DNA of 17,133 nucleotides from DASTQL01 sp035761805 (lineage in GTDB: Bacteria; Actinomycetota; Actinomycetes; Jiangellales; Jiangellaceae). The stretch's first letter is position 1. Every line of letters starts with the position of its first letter. Positions 8,234 through 14,814 of the stretch are shown here, piece by piece. Under the pieces are notes generated by a model. The model worked only from the letters and a program-made list of their open reading frames with translations. It was not told the origin of the DNA and ran no database searches. The stretch covers positions 1-17,133 of the forward strand of contig DASTQL010000114.1 in assembly GCA_035761805.1 (NCBI GenBank), read 5' to 3'. The position numbers and the translations under genes were made by a program.

Positions 8234-8381
8234 GGGTGGGCTCCTGGGGGCCGGCAGGATCACTGCGCATTCGAGCGTAACCACCCACGCCCGTACGGTG
8301 ACAGTCCGGAGGTCCCCACGTCGGGTGAGGCGTCCACGGGTGCGGCGGTAGGTCCGGCGCGGCCGGGCCACCACGAGGCTG

Positions 8382-8416
8382 CTGGTGCCATCACCAGTCG
8401 CCGGCGCCTGGTGATG
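8382..8416. repeat. Strong hairpin with competing arms between minus-strand genes
   Basis: CATCACCAG (8389-8397) pairs perfectly over nine bases with CTGGTGATG (8408-8416), leaving a ten-base GC-rich loop that can add two further pairs. A third arm, CTGGTG (8382-8387), can instead pair with CACCAG (8392-8397). The element starts 40 bases downstream of the YjdF-like stop codon and about 150 bases before the DUF1992-DUF3159 start. The simplest reading is a terminator or RNA-stabilising structure at the end of the peptidase/YjdF transcript. There is no T-run. Confidence 0.5.
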
Positions 8417-8455
8417 CCCCCACGAGCATGGTGAACGTGGTCATTCGGCGCCGAG

Positions 8456-9091
8456 TCAACCCTCCACGGCCTCGTAGGTGTTGACGCCGTCGATCCGCCG
8501 GACCGACCCCCATCCCCAGACCGCCCAGGCGACGAGCAGCAGCGCGCCCAACAGCGAGCCCACGGCGTCGGCGACGAGGTCGCCGACGGTGTCGGTGTTG
8601 CCCTCGGAGAGGTCCGAACCGAGCAGCCCGTCCGAGGTGAACTCGACGATCTCCCAGAGCCCGCCCACGGCCATGCCGAGGCAGAAGGTCACCAGGGCCA
8701 TCCCGACATAGTGCCGCGCGTGCGTCTCGTCGCGCGGGTCGGGCAGCACGTCGAGCCGGGCCAGCCCGATGTACAGCACCGGCGCGAGGAGGCCCGGCAG
8801 CACGACGTGTACCACCCGGTCGAACCACTCCACGTCGTCGTACCACCCCAGCGCCTCGCCCACGGCGTGCAGGCCCAGCACGAGGACGAACCCCCAGTCG
8901 TACGGGCGGGGCAGGTTCACCCACCGGGCGAGCAGGGACAGCGCTGCGGCGAGTCCGAGGGTGACGGCCCCCCCGGCGTCACCGGCCAGCACGGCGGCGA
9001 GCGTCGCGAGGATCAGTGCGCCGCGAAGGACGTCGACGCCGTCCCGGACGACTGGCGTCCAGTCACCGAGGAGGAGTCGACGCGTGTCCAC
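8456..9091 (-). CDS. DUF2238/YjdF-like integral membrane protein
   Basis: A 211-residue membrane protein starting with GTG at 9091. Hydrophobic segments lie near residues 22-38, 42-56, 67-80, 95-112, 128-146 and 172-194. Conserved-looking polar positions within the membrane part fit the DUF2238/YjdF family: EWFDRVVHVVLPG (88-100), GGLWEIVEFTSDGLLGSD (143-160) and DTVGDLVADAVGSLLGA (167-183). It starts 6 bases after the stop of the cysteine peptidase gene, so the two are almost surely one transcript. The family has no established function that I can name. The operon with a cysteine peptidase could mean the membrane protein handles or is acted on by it, but that is inference. Confidence 0.83.
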   Translation of the reverse strand: MDTRRLLLGDWTPVVRDGVDVLRGALILATLAAVLAGDAGGAVTLGLAAALSLLARWVNLPRPYDWGFVLVLGLHAVGEALGWYDDVEWFDRVVHVVLPGLLAPVLYIGLARLDVLPDPRDETHARHYVGMALVTFCLGMAVGGLWEIVEFTSDGLLGSDLSEGNTDTVGDLVADAVGSLLGALLLVAWAVWGWGSVRRIDGVNTYEAVEG

Positions 9092-9097
9092 CGCCGC

Positions 9098-9982
9098 TCA
9101 GATCACCACCCCGTACGCCTCCGTGAAGGCTTGCTTCGCGTACGTGTTGGTGGCGTAGGCGAAGCCCTTGTCGCCCCATCCGGTGCCCCAGCTGTTGCGG
9201 ACGATGAAGTTGCTCGACGTGTAGCCCACCAGTGCGACGGCGTGCCCACCACGGGCGGTGCTGGGTTTGTAGGTGGACAGCTTCCCCTGGTTCTGCGTCG
9301 CCGCGTCCCAGGTGGCGTCGACGTTCAGGCGGGTGAGGATCGGGCCGTTGCTGGCCAGCCACGAGCGCCAGGCAGCGACGTCCCGGCCGAGGTTGAAGTA
9401 CGCCGCGATCTTCAGCTGCGTGGCGATCGCGTAGAAGGTGGCGACCTCGCCGGGGTAGAGCTCTCCGCTCGCGAAGGGCAGCACGGAGTTGCGCACGGCT
9501 CCCCACTTGCGGGAGATGTCGAGCGCCGCCTTGAGGGAGGTCCCGGCCGACTCGATGAAGGTCGTCGGCTGCGCGGTGAACTCGTCGGTCTCCTTGGAAG
9601 CCATCCACTGGAAGCGCGGGGAGAGCCACTCCGTGTCGCCGAGCCGACCCGCCGTGGTGAAGTGCCAGCGCAGCACAGAGTCGGCCGTCGCCCAGCCGAC
9701 GCAGGAGCCCGTGGACTTCTGGTCGCCGATCTTCCACCAGCCCTCCCGCAGGTCCTTGGACGACGGGATGGCCCTGGTGGTCGCGGCCAGCAGCCCGGCC
9801 GCCTCGGCGTTGTGGTACTGCCAGTCGGTCTCCGTGTGCGGCGACTCCTCGCAGTTGAGGATCCGCACGACGCCGTCGTCGGTGACCGTGCTCGGGCCGA
9901 GGTCCTCCACCTCGGCGGCGGGCTGCGTGCTCGTGGACTCGGACTTGCTCCCGGACTTGCTCTTTCCTTTTGCCTTGGCCAA
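9098..9982 (-). CDS. Papain-like C1 family cysteine peptidase
   Basis: A 294-residue protein starting with TTG at 9982, behind AGGGGG at a suitable distance. No ATG exists in this frame near the N-terminus, and further upstream the frame enters the promoter. The papain catalytic set is complete: Gln88 and Cys94 in GDQKSTGSCVGWATADSVLR, His247 in GGHAVALVGY, and Asn263 in VRNSWGTGWGDKGFAYA. Residues 1-20 are a Lys/Ser-rich tail (AKAKGKSKSGSKSES). There is no signal peptide and no long pro-region, so the enzyme is probably cytoplasmic or leaves the cell by another route. The next gene on the same strand (YjdF-like) is 6 bases away, and a chagasin-type inhibitor is encoded divergently 140 bases from the start. 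A role in protein turnover, defence or secretion cannot be decided from sequence. Confidence 0.9.
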   Translation of the reverse strand: MAKAKGKSKSGSKSESTSTQPAAEVEDLGPSTVTDDGVVRILNCEESPHTETDWQYHNAEAAGLLAATTRAIPSSKDLREGWWKIGDQKSTGSCVGWATADSVLRWHFTTAGRLGDTEWLSPRFQWMASKETDEFTAQPTTFIESAGTSLKAALDISRKWGAVRNSVLPFASGELYPGEVATFYAIATQLKIAAYFNLGRDVAAWRSWLASNGPILTRLNVDATWDAATQNQGKLSTYKPSTARGGHAVALVGYTSSNFIVRNSWGTGWGDKGFAYATNTYAKQAFTEAYGVVI

Positions 9983-10063
9983 GACCCACCCCCTGCTCGG
10001 ACGCGACGTCTGGGGTGGCCCGGCGGCACGGCCCGTCGCCGACGCACCCCACGAACAGGTCCG

Positions 10064-10092
10064 AACGTAGGGACGCGGATCACCGTGGTCAA
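10064..10092 (-). promoter_or_regulatory. Sigma70-like promoter of the cysteine peptidase gene
   Basis: On the minus strand TTGACC (10092-10087) and TACGTT (10069-10064) are separated by exactly 17 bases. This is a good match to the major-sigma consensus for such GC-rich DNA. Transcription would start near 10057, giving a leader of about 75 bases before the TTG start at 9982. The -35 box lies 30 bases from the divergent inhibitor start, so the two genes share a compact control region. I see no equally good promoter for the inhibitor. Confidence 0.55.
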
Positions 10093-10122
10093 TGCCGGGC
10101 CGACCGGTGCCAGGATGGTCCG

Positions 10123-10437
10123 GTGGAGCACGTGCGACAGGGTGACGAACTACGCGTGACCGTCGCCGACCGACCGGGGGCCGGCTACGAGTGGACCGCC
10201 ACCGAGGTGCCCGAAGGCCTCGTGCCGGTCGGCAGCGAGTGGGCCGAGCCGGTGCCGGCTGAGGTGGGCGGCACCCGCGCCCGCACCTTCCGGTTCCGCG
10301 CCGAGCAGCCGGGGACCTTCGCCCTTGTCCTCGACCTGGTCCGGCCCTGGGAGCCGCGGGAGACCACGGCGCCTGCCGATCGGCGGGTCGTCGAGGTCGT
10401 CGTCGAGCCCTCCGGCGGAGCCGCCCCGGCACGCTGA
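10123..10437 (+). CDS. Chagasin-like (I42) cysteine peptidase inhibitor
   Basis: A 104-residue protein starting with GTG at 10123, with AGGA eight bases upstream. The chagasin fold's three inhibitory loops are recognisable. DRPGAGYEWT (16-25) sits where chagasin has NPTTG followed by an aromatic and Trp. A Gly-Gly loop is at 49-50 (EVGGTRARTFRF). LDLVRPWEP (70-78) carries the hallmark RPW. Length and predicted beta-rich character fit the I42 family, which blocks papain-like C1 peptidases by plugging the active-site cleft. No signal peptide is seen, so it should act in the same compartment as the divergently encoded C1 peptidase, its obvious target. The inhibitor assignment is strong; that its target is the neighbouring peptidase is inference. 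Confidence 0.85.
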   Translation: MEHVRQGDELRVTVADRPGAGYEWTATEVPEGLVPVGSEWAEPVPAEVGGTRARTFRFRAEQPGTFALVLDLVRPWEPRETTAPADRRVVEVVVEPSGGAAPAR

Positions 10438-10491
10438 GGACGACTACCATCTGTGGAGGAACCGGGCCTCAGGCGGAGGCTGCCCCATTCC

Positions 10492-10503
10492 ATCACCGGT
10501 GAT
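10492..10503. repeat. 12-base perfect palindrome upstream of acyltransferase
   Basis: ATCACCGGTGAT is self-complementary and sits in the 177-base gap between the inhibitor and the acyltransferase, 112 bases before the latter's chosen ATG. Twelve-base palindromes of this kind can be operator sites, but one copy alone is weak evidence. A small GCCTC-AGGCG-GAGGC hairpin at 10466-10480 lies just after the inhibitor gene. Confidence 0.3.
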
Positions 10504-10614
10504 CGACTCAGCGGGTGGGGAGGTGGGGCCGCGGCGAGCCACGGCGCCCGGCTTTCACCTGCGACGCGACCACCGGCCCTACCGCGGCCCACTCGCGGCT
10601 TGCAGCCTGGGTGC

Positions 10615-11811
10615 ATGAGCGAGCGACGGGGCGTGCCGCCGACGACGTGGGTGCGGGAGCGCACGCACCCGGCCGCCCGCATCGACCACCTCGACTGGCT
10701 GCGCGTCCTGGCACTTCTCGGCGTCTTCGTCTTCCACACCCTCCGGCCGTTCGACACGGACTACTGGCACGTCAAGTCCGCCCAGCAGAGCGAGATGGTC
10801 ACCGAGGTCCTGGTGTCGCTGGCGTCCTGGGGCCTGTCGTTCTTCTTCCTGGTCTCGGGGGCGGCCACGTATCTGGCGCTCCGGTGGCGGACGCCCGGAG
10901 AGTACGTCCGCGAACGGATGCTGCGCCTCGCCATCCCGCTCCTCGTCGGTTGGACCCTGCTCGGACCGCCCCAGCTCTGGCTGGAGGTCCACCACCACGA
11001 GACGTCGGACGACTCGCTGCCCGAGGTGGCGCGGGCCTTCTTCAGCGACCCCTTCGGTGAGCCACCCATCCTCCTCGACCACACGTACGCGTTGTGGTTC
11101 GTGGTCTACCTACTGGAGTTCAGCCTCCTGGGACTGCCGCTCTTCGCGTGGTTGCGCGGTCCGGGAGGGGCTCGGCTGCTGGCGTGGCTCGGCACCCTGG
11201 CGGAGCGTCGCGGGGGAGTGGTCGTGCTCTTCGTCCCGATCGCTGCGGTGACGGTGCCGCTGGCCGGCGACCTCTTCGATGAGGAGCACGGCTGGGGGCA
11301 GTGGATCTACTTCTTCGCCTTCTTCGTGCTCGGCCACGTCGTCATGTCCGAGCCACGGCTGGTGGAGGGCGTTCGTCGGGACGTGGTGCCCGCCCTCGCG
11401 CTGGCCGTCGGTGGTCTGGTCGGCGTCTTCGCCCTCGACGCCCCCGGGTTCTTCGAGACCTGGGACGGCGACGTCCGCGATCCGCGGGCGATCACCCTCC
11501 TCGTCCTCATCGCGGCCCAGGCCTGGGGCTGGGTCCTGGCCCTGTGGGGGATGGGCATGCGGCTGCCGGCCTTCCGACGACCGCTGCCGCGGGACGTCGG
11601 CGATGCCGCCATGCCGTTCTTCGTGCTGCACCAGCCCGTGATCCTCGCCGTGGCATTCGTCGTGGTCGCGTGGAGCCTCGCAGCCCCTGTGCAGTGGCTG
11701 CTCATCGCGGTCCCGTCGTTCGTCCTCGCCGCGGCGCTCGCCTGGGCCGCGAGCCGGACACCCGGCGTACGGCGGCTGCTCGGCGTCAAGCCGCGCGCCG
11801 CGCCCGGCTGA
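10615..11811 (+). CDS. Acyltransferase family 3 integral membrane protein
   Basis: A 398-residue polytopic protein of the acyltransferase-3 family, whose members move acyl groups onto sugars, peptidoglycan, glycolipids or antibiotics across the membrane. The N-terminal signature is clear: ARIDHLDWLRVLALLGVF (21-38), with the conserved His41 in FVFHTLRPF. About ten hydrophobic segments follow through residue 385, and FFVLHQPVILAVAF near 339-352 is typical of the family's last helices. ATG at 10615 is chosen because the signature begins about 20 residues later. An upstream GTG at 10453 would add 54 low-complexity residues across the palindrome region. The acyl acceptor is unknown, and no glycan-synthesis gene lies beside it. 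Confidence 0.87.
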   Translation: MSERRGVPPTTWVRERTHPAARIDHLDWLRVLALLGVFVFHTLRPFDTDYWHVKSAQQSEMVTEVLVSLASWGLSFFFLVSGAATYLALRWRTPGEYVRERMLRLAIPLLVGWTLLGPPQLWLEVHHHETSDDSLPEVARAFFSDPFGEPPILLDHTYALWFVVYLLEFSLLGLPLFAWLRGPGGARLLAWLGTLAERRGGVVVLFVPIAAVTVPLAGDLFDEEHGWGQWIYFFAFFVLGHVVMSEPRLVEGVRRDVVPALALAVGGLVGVFALDAPGFFETWDGDVRDPRAITLLVLIAAQAWGWVLALWGMGMRLPAFRRPLPRDVGDAAMPFFVLHQPVILAVAFVVVAWSLAAPVQWLLIAVPSFVLAAALAWAASRTPGVRRLLGVKPRAAPG

Positions 11812-11814
11812 GCC

Positions 11815-12198
11815 ATGGGAGCGTCGGCACTGCCTCGCTACGGTCGTCCTCCGGACGGCGATCCACGCTCCGGGCTCGACCGGCTTCGCCTGGCCGCCGA
11901 CACCGGTGAGCTCGACGAGATCTGCGGGCGGATCGGGCCGACGGGAACAGCGATCTTCTGCCGGGAGGTCCAGGGGGTGTGGACGGGCCTGCTCGCCGGC
12001 TGTGTCCGCGCGTCGCTCGACGACGCGGTGGTCCGGGACGTCTCCCGGCCTAGCGGCCGGCAGCACGTGGACGCAGGCCGATGGTTGCGGGCGCCCGACC
12101 CACCGCGCGGAAGGTGCCGCGGGGGACGACGTCGTGGAGGAAGTCGTAGCGCTGCGTCAACTCGTGCTCGCCTGCACCGAGGCCCGTCCACCAGGTAG
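11815..12198 (+). CDS. Possible small hypothetical protein overlapping the kinase gene
   Basis: A 127-residue frame begins three bases after the acyltransferase stop. Its first ~78 codons have mostly G or C at third positions and read like protein (RLRLAADTGELDEICGRIG, then CREVQGVWTGLLAGC). From about 12050 the frame turns Arg/Gly-rich and overlaps the convergent PfkB kinase by 149 bases, so only the first part is credible. There is no obvious ribosome-binding site. It may be a real gene with a long antiparallel overlap, the surviving front of a truncated gene, or chance. No family is recognised. Confidence 0.3.
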   Translation: MGASALPRYGRPPDGDPRSGLDRLRLAADTGELDEICGRIGPTGTAIFCREVQGVWTGLLAGCVRASLDDAVVRDVSRPSGRQHVDAGRWLRAPDPPRGRCRGGRRRGGSRSAASTRARLHRGPSTR

Positions 12199-13183
12199 CC
12201 ACGTCGGCCCAGCCCGGCGCGGAGAGCGACCCCCCGAAGTGGCGGACCGACAGGCCGGCGCACAGGGCCGCGAAGTGCAGGCGGGTCTCAAGGTCCCAGC
12301 CGGCGAGGGTGCCGGTGACGAACGCAGCCGTGAACACGTCGCCCGCGCCGGTGGGGTCGAGGCTCTCGACCTGCAGGGCGGGGACCCGCGCCACCTCCCC
12401 GCTGGTGCTGTCGAGGCCGATGGCGCCGTCCGCACCCAGGGTCACCACGGCGACGGGCACCACGCGGCCGAGGGCGGCAAGGGCCTCTTCCGGGCTCGTG
12501 GTGCGGGTGTAGGCCATCGCCTCGAGTGCGTTGGGGAGGAAGGCGTCGACGCCCTCGAGCCGACGGAGCGTAGCCTCCGACCACACCCCGGAGGGATCCC
12601 ACCCCACGTCGGCGAAGACCAGGGCACCGGCGCTTCGTGCGCGCGACGGCCACTCCTCGGGCTGCTCGCCGATCGAGGTGACGACGGCCCGGCAAGGCCG
12701 AGGGGTGCCGATGAAGTCGTCCGGAGCGATCGGCCAGGGGTGACCGTGCGTGACGAGGGCACGATCCCGCTCGTACGCCATGGAGACGGTCACGGGGGAG
12801 TGCCAGCCCGGGATCCGGCGAGACGGGGAGAGGTCGATGCCTTCCTGCTCCTCCAGCAGCTGCCAGCAGAAGTCCCCGTAGACGTCGGCGCCGAACGGGG
12901 AGGCGAGGGCCGTCCGGAGGCCGAGACGGCTCAGCGAGACGGCGATGTTGGCGGAGCCACCTGGGCACGAGCCCATGCCCTCGGCCCAGACCTCCTGCCC
13001 GACGCGGGGCGGCGTGGGCAGTCCGGTGAAGATGACGTCGAGGAAGACCCGGCCGGCGCAGAAGACGTCGATCTCCGGCGAGCGTCGGTCACGGGAACGG
13101 GCCAGTGGGTCGACGCCGAGTGATCGGTCCTCCGCGTCGTGGTCCAGGGGTGGCTGGCCGACGGCGTCGGGGTGGGGTGACAC
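12050..13183 (-). CDS. PfkB-family carbohydrate kinase
   Basis: A 377-residue sugar kinase of the ribokinase/PfkB family, which transfers the gamma-phosphate of ATP to a sugar or nucleoside hydroxyl. The N-terminal signature GGSANIAVSLSRLG is at 75-88. The C-terminal signature DPTGAGDVFTAAFVTG is at 276-291, with Asp282 as catalytic base and the GAGD anion hole. GTG at 13183 is chosen because GGAGGAG lies nine bases upstream; it gives about 38 residues before the usual family start (DVFCAGRVFLDV). The gene is divergent from the GH4 glycosidase across a 121-base control region and has a good promoter there. Shared regulation suggests it phosphorylates a sugar or sugar product handled with that enzyme. 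The exact substrate cannot be read from the sequence. Confidence 0.88.
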   Translation of the reverse strand: MSPHPDAVGQPPLDHDAEDRSLGVDPLARSRDRRSPEIDVFCAGRVFLDVIFTGLPTPPRVGQEVWAEGMGSCPGGSANIAVSLSRLGLRTALASPFGADVYGDFCWQLLEEQEGIDLSPSRRIPGWHSPVTVSMAYERDRALVTHGHPWPIAPDDFIGTPRPCRAVVTSIGEQPEEWPSRARSAGALVFADVGWDPSGVWSEATLRRLEGVDAFLPNALEAMAYTRTTSPEEALAALGRVVPVAVVTLGADGAIGLDSTSGEVARVPALQVESLDPTGAGDVFTAAFVTGTLAGWDLETRLHFAALCAGLSVRHFGGSLSAPGWADVATWWTGLGAGEHELTQRYDFLHDVVPRGTFRAVGRAPATIGLRPRAAGR

Positions 13184-13221
13184 GCAGACGCCCTCCTCCC
13201 GCCCCCGTCTGGTCGCTCGTG

Positions 13222-13250
13222 AAGATAGGTCGGTGGCACCGGCCTGTCGA
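13222..13250 (-). promoter_or_regulatory. Sigma70-like promoter of the PfkB kinase
   Basis: On the minus strand TCGACA (13250-13245) is five of six to the -35 consensus. TATCTT (13227-13222) follows after exactly 17 bases. The start of transcription would be near 13215, about 32 bases before the GTG start, with GGAGGAG in the leader. The -35 box sits in the loop of the CCGGCC/GGCCGG dyad listed next, so a bound regulator there would block polymerase. Confidence 0.6.
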
Positions 13251-13272
13251 GGGCCGGAGGTCGGTGCCTCCG
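13227..13272. promoter_or_regulatory. Candidate operator: nested inverted and direct repeats
   Basis: Three overlapping dyads occur in 46 bases. CCGGCC (13239-13244) pairs with GGCCGG (13252-13257), GGCACCG (13235-13241) with CGGTGCC (13262-13268), and CGGAGG (13255-13260) with CCTCCG (13267-13272). A direct repeat AGGTCGGTG also occurs at 13227-13235 and 13258-13266, 31 bases apart, close to three helical turns. This sits on the kinase promoter and upstream of the GH4 start, as expected for a repressor site controlling both. No regulator gene is in the window. Confidence 0.5.
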
Positions 13273-13304
13273 TACAACGTCCCAGCGGAAGTGGTGGTCT
13301 GAGC

Positions 13305-14642
13305 ATGAGGCTGGCCGTCGTCGGTGGGGGTGGCTTCCGGGTGCCCCTCGTGTTCGAGGCACTGCTCGGGGAGTCCGCGGCCCTCGGCGTCCGAGAGGTG
13401 GTCCTCCACGACGTGGACCGCAGCCGACTCGCCGTGGTGAACACCGTCCTCGGGCAGATGCGGTCCGCCGCGGTCGACCCGCCGGCGGTCGCGGTCACCA
13501 CCGACCTGGACGAGGCCCTGGACGGGGTCGACGTCGTCTTCTCGGCGATCCGCGTCGGTGGCCTCGCCGGTCGCGCCGCCGACGAACGCGTCGCCCACGA
13601 CCTGGGTCTGCTGGGGCAGGAGACGACCGGGCCCGGAGGAGTCGCGTACGGCCTCCGGACCGTCCCGGTCGTCCACCGCCTGGCCGACCGGGTGGCGTCC
13701 GTCGCACCCGACGCCTGGGTCCTCAACTTCACGAACCCGGCCGGGCTGGTGACGGAGGTGATGTCACGCGTCCTTGGCGACCGCGTCATCGGCATCTGCG
13801 ACTCCCCGACCGCCCTCTGCCGCCGGGTGGCCCGGGCAGTGGGGGTCGACCCCTCGGCCGTGTGGTTCGACTACGTCGGCCTCAACCATCTCGGCTGGCT
13901 ACGGCGTGCCCTGGTCCGCGGCCACGACGAGCTCCCTGCACTGCTCGGTGACGACGACCGCCTCCGTTCGTTCGAGGAGGGGCGGCTCTTCGACGGCCAA
14001 TGGCTGCGCGCGCTCCGCGCCGTACCGAACGAGTACCTCTGGTACTGGTACTCGCGTCCACAGGCGGTGCGGGCATCGCGAGCTGTGGCGCGGGGTGCCC
14101 AGCTCCGCGAGCAGCAGGAACACTTCTACGACACCGTGGCCAGTGACCCGTCCTGTGCGCTGGCCGAGTGGCGGCGGGTGCGGCGGGAACGCGATGCGTC
14201 CTACCTGTCCGAGGCCCGGCTCCCGAGGACGGGGACGGTGCGGGACGACGCGGACGTCGAGGGTGGCGGTTACGAACGCGTGGCGATCGACGTGCTGCGG
14301 GCCATCACCCGGAGCGAGCGCTCGGTGCACATCCTCGGTGTGCGTAATCGAGGGGTGGTCGGAGCCCTCGACGACGACGCTGTCGTGGAGGTCCCGTGCC
14401 TCGTGGACGCCAACGGTGCCCATCCCGTTGCCGTCGAGCCGCCCGATCCGCATCAGCTCGCCCTGATGCAGGCGATCCGGGCCGTGGAGCACGAGATCGT
14501 CGCGGCGGCGTCGGGACGCTCTTGGGAGCGGGCGTTGAGAGCGTTCGCCCTGCACCCGCTGGTCGACTCGGTCGCCCGGGCCAGGGCTCTGCTGGACGCC
14601 TACGTGGCGGCCGACCCGATGCTCGCCCAGCTGCTGCGCTGA
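13305..14642 (+). CDS. Glycoside hydrolase family 4 (6-phosphoglucosidase-like)
   Basis: A 445-residue GH4 enzyme, a family that cleaves glycosides by an NAD-dependent oxidation-elimination mechanism needing Mn2+ or another divalent metal. The N-terminal Rossmann motif VVGGGGFRVPLV is at 5-16. GQETTGPGGVAYGLRTVPV (104-122) and NFTNPAGLVTEV (141-152) are family stretches. Metal ligands Cys165 (GICDSPTALC) and His195 (GLNHLGW) are both present. Asp166 directly after the Cys matches the GlvA-type arrangement rather than the Cys-Asn of many 6-phospho-beta-glucosidases. Whether the substrate is an alpha- or beta-6-phosphoglucoside is therefore left open. ATG at 13305 opens the Rossmann fold directly. 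It is divergent from the PfkB kinase and likely co-regulated with it. No PTS or transporter gene is in the window. Confidence 0.88.
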   Translation: MRLAVVGGGGFRVPLVFEALLGESAALGVREVVLHDVDRSRLAVVNTVLGQMRSAAVDPPAVAVTTDLDEALDGVDVVFSAIRVGGLAGRAADERVAHDLGLLGQETTGPGGVAYGLRTVPVVHRLADRVASVAPDAWVLNFTNPAGLVTEVMSRVLGDRVIGICDSPTALCRRVARAVGVDPSAVWFDYVGLNHLGWLRRALVRGHDELPALLGDDDRLRSFEEGRLFDGQWLRALRAVPNEYLWYWYSRPQAVRASRAVARGAQLREQQEHFYDTVASDPSCALAEWRRVRRERDASYLSEARLPRTGTVRDDADVEGGGYERVAIDVLRAITRSERSVHILGVRNRGVVGALDDDAVVEVPCLVDANGAHPVAVEPPDPHQLALMQAIRAVEHEIVAAASGRSWERALRAFALHPLVDSVARARALLDAYVAADPMLAQLLR

Positions 14643-14645
14643 AGC

Positions 14646-14668
14646 GCGGGGTTCGGATCATGCCCCGC
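14646..14668 (+). terminator. Weak hairpin after the GH4 gene
   Basis: GCGGGG (14646-14651) pairs with CCCCGC (14663-14668) across an 11-base loop, four bases after the GH4 stop codon. No T-run follows. The remaining bases to 14812 before the convergent JetD gene show nothing I can name. Confidence 0.35.
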
Positions 14669-14798
14669 ACAGTCGACCCTTGAAGTACTTGTGACGAGAT
14701 GCGAGTTCCGCAGGTCGCCCGGCCAGATGATCATACGGAACCCGTAGCTCGGCGGGACCGCTCGACCGGACAACGCTGCCTCGCGGGCCGTGCTCCCG

Positions 14799-14814
14799 GA
14801 GCGGCCGGCTGCTC
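14799..14814 (-). terminator. Near-perfect palindrome overlapping the JetD stop codon
   Basis: GAGCGGCCGGCTGCTC is a 16-base palindrome with a single non-Watson-Crick pair, which would be G-U in one RNA. It overlaps the JetD stop codon (14813-14815). It could form a short hairpin with a CCGG loop at the end of the jet transcript. No T-run is present. Confidence 0.25.

Noticed and set aside
8711..10159. 482-codon plus-strand open frame
   Set aside because: It is antisense to the YjdF-like and cysteine peptidase genes, whose motifs are unmistakable; the product shows no motif.
10453..10614. Upstream GTG start extending the acyltransferase by 54 residues
   Set aside because: The extra residues are low-complexity and precede the family signature. 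ATG at 10615 fits better, though its ribosome-binding site is weak.
11906..13123. 405-codon plus-strand open frame
   Set aside because: It is antisense to the PfkB kinase. Gly/Arg-rich composition and no motifs.
14643..14812. Possible small gene or RNA between GH4 and JetD
   Set aside because: Only short frames are present. A minus-strand reading near 14740-14660 looks mildly protein-like, but it has no start context and no recognisable family.
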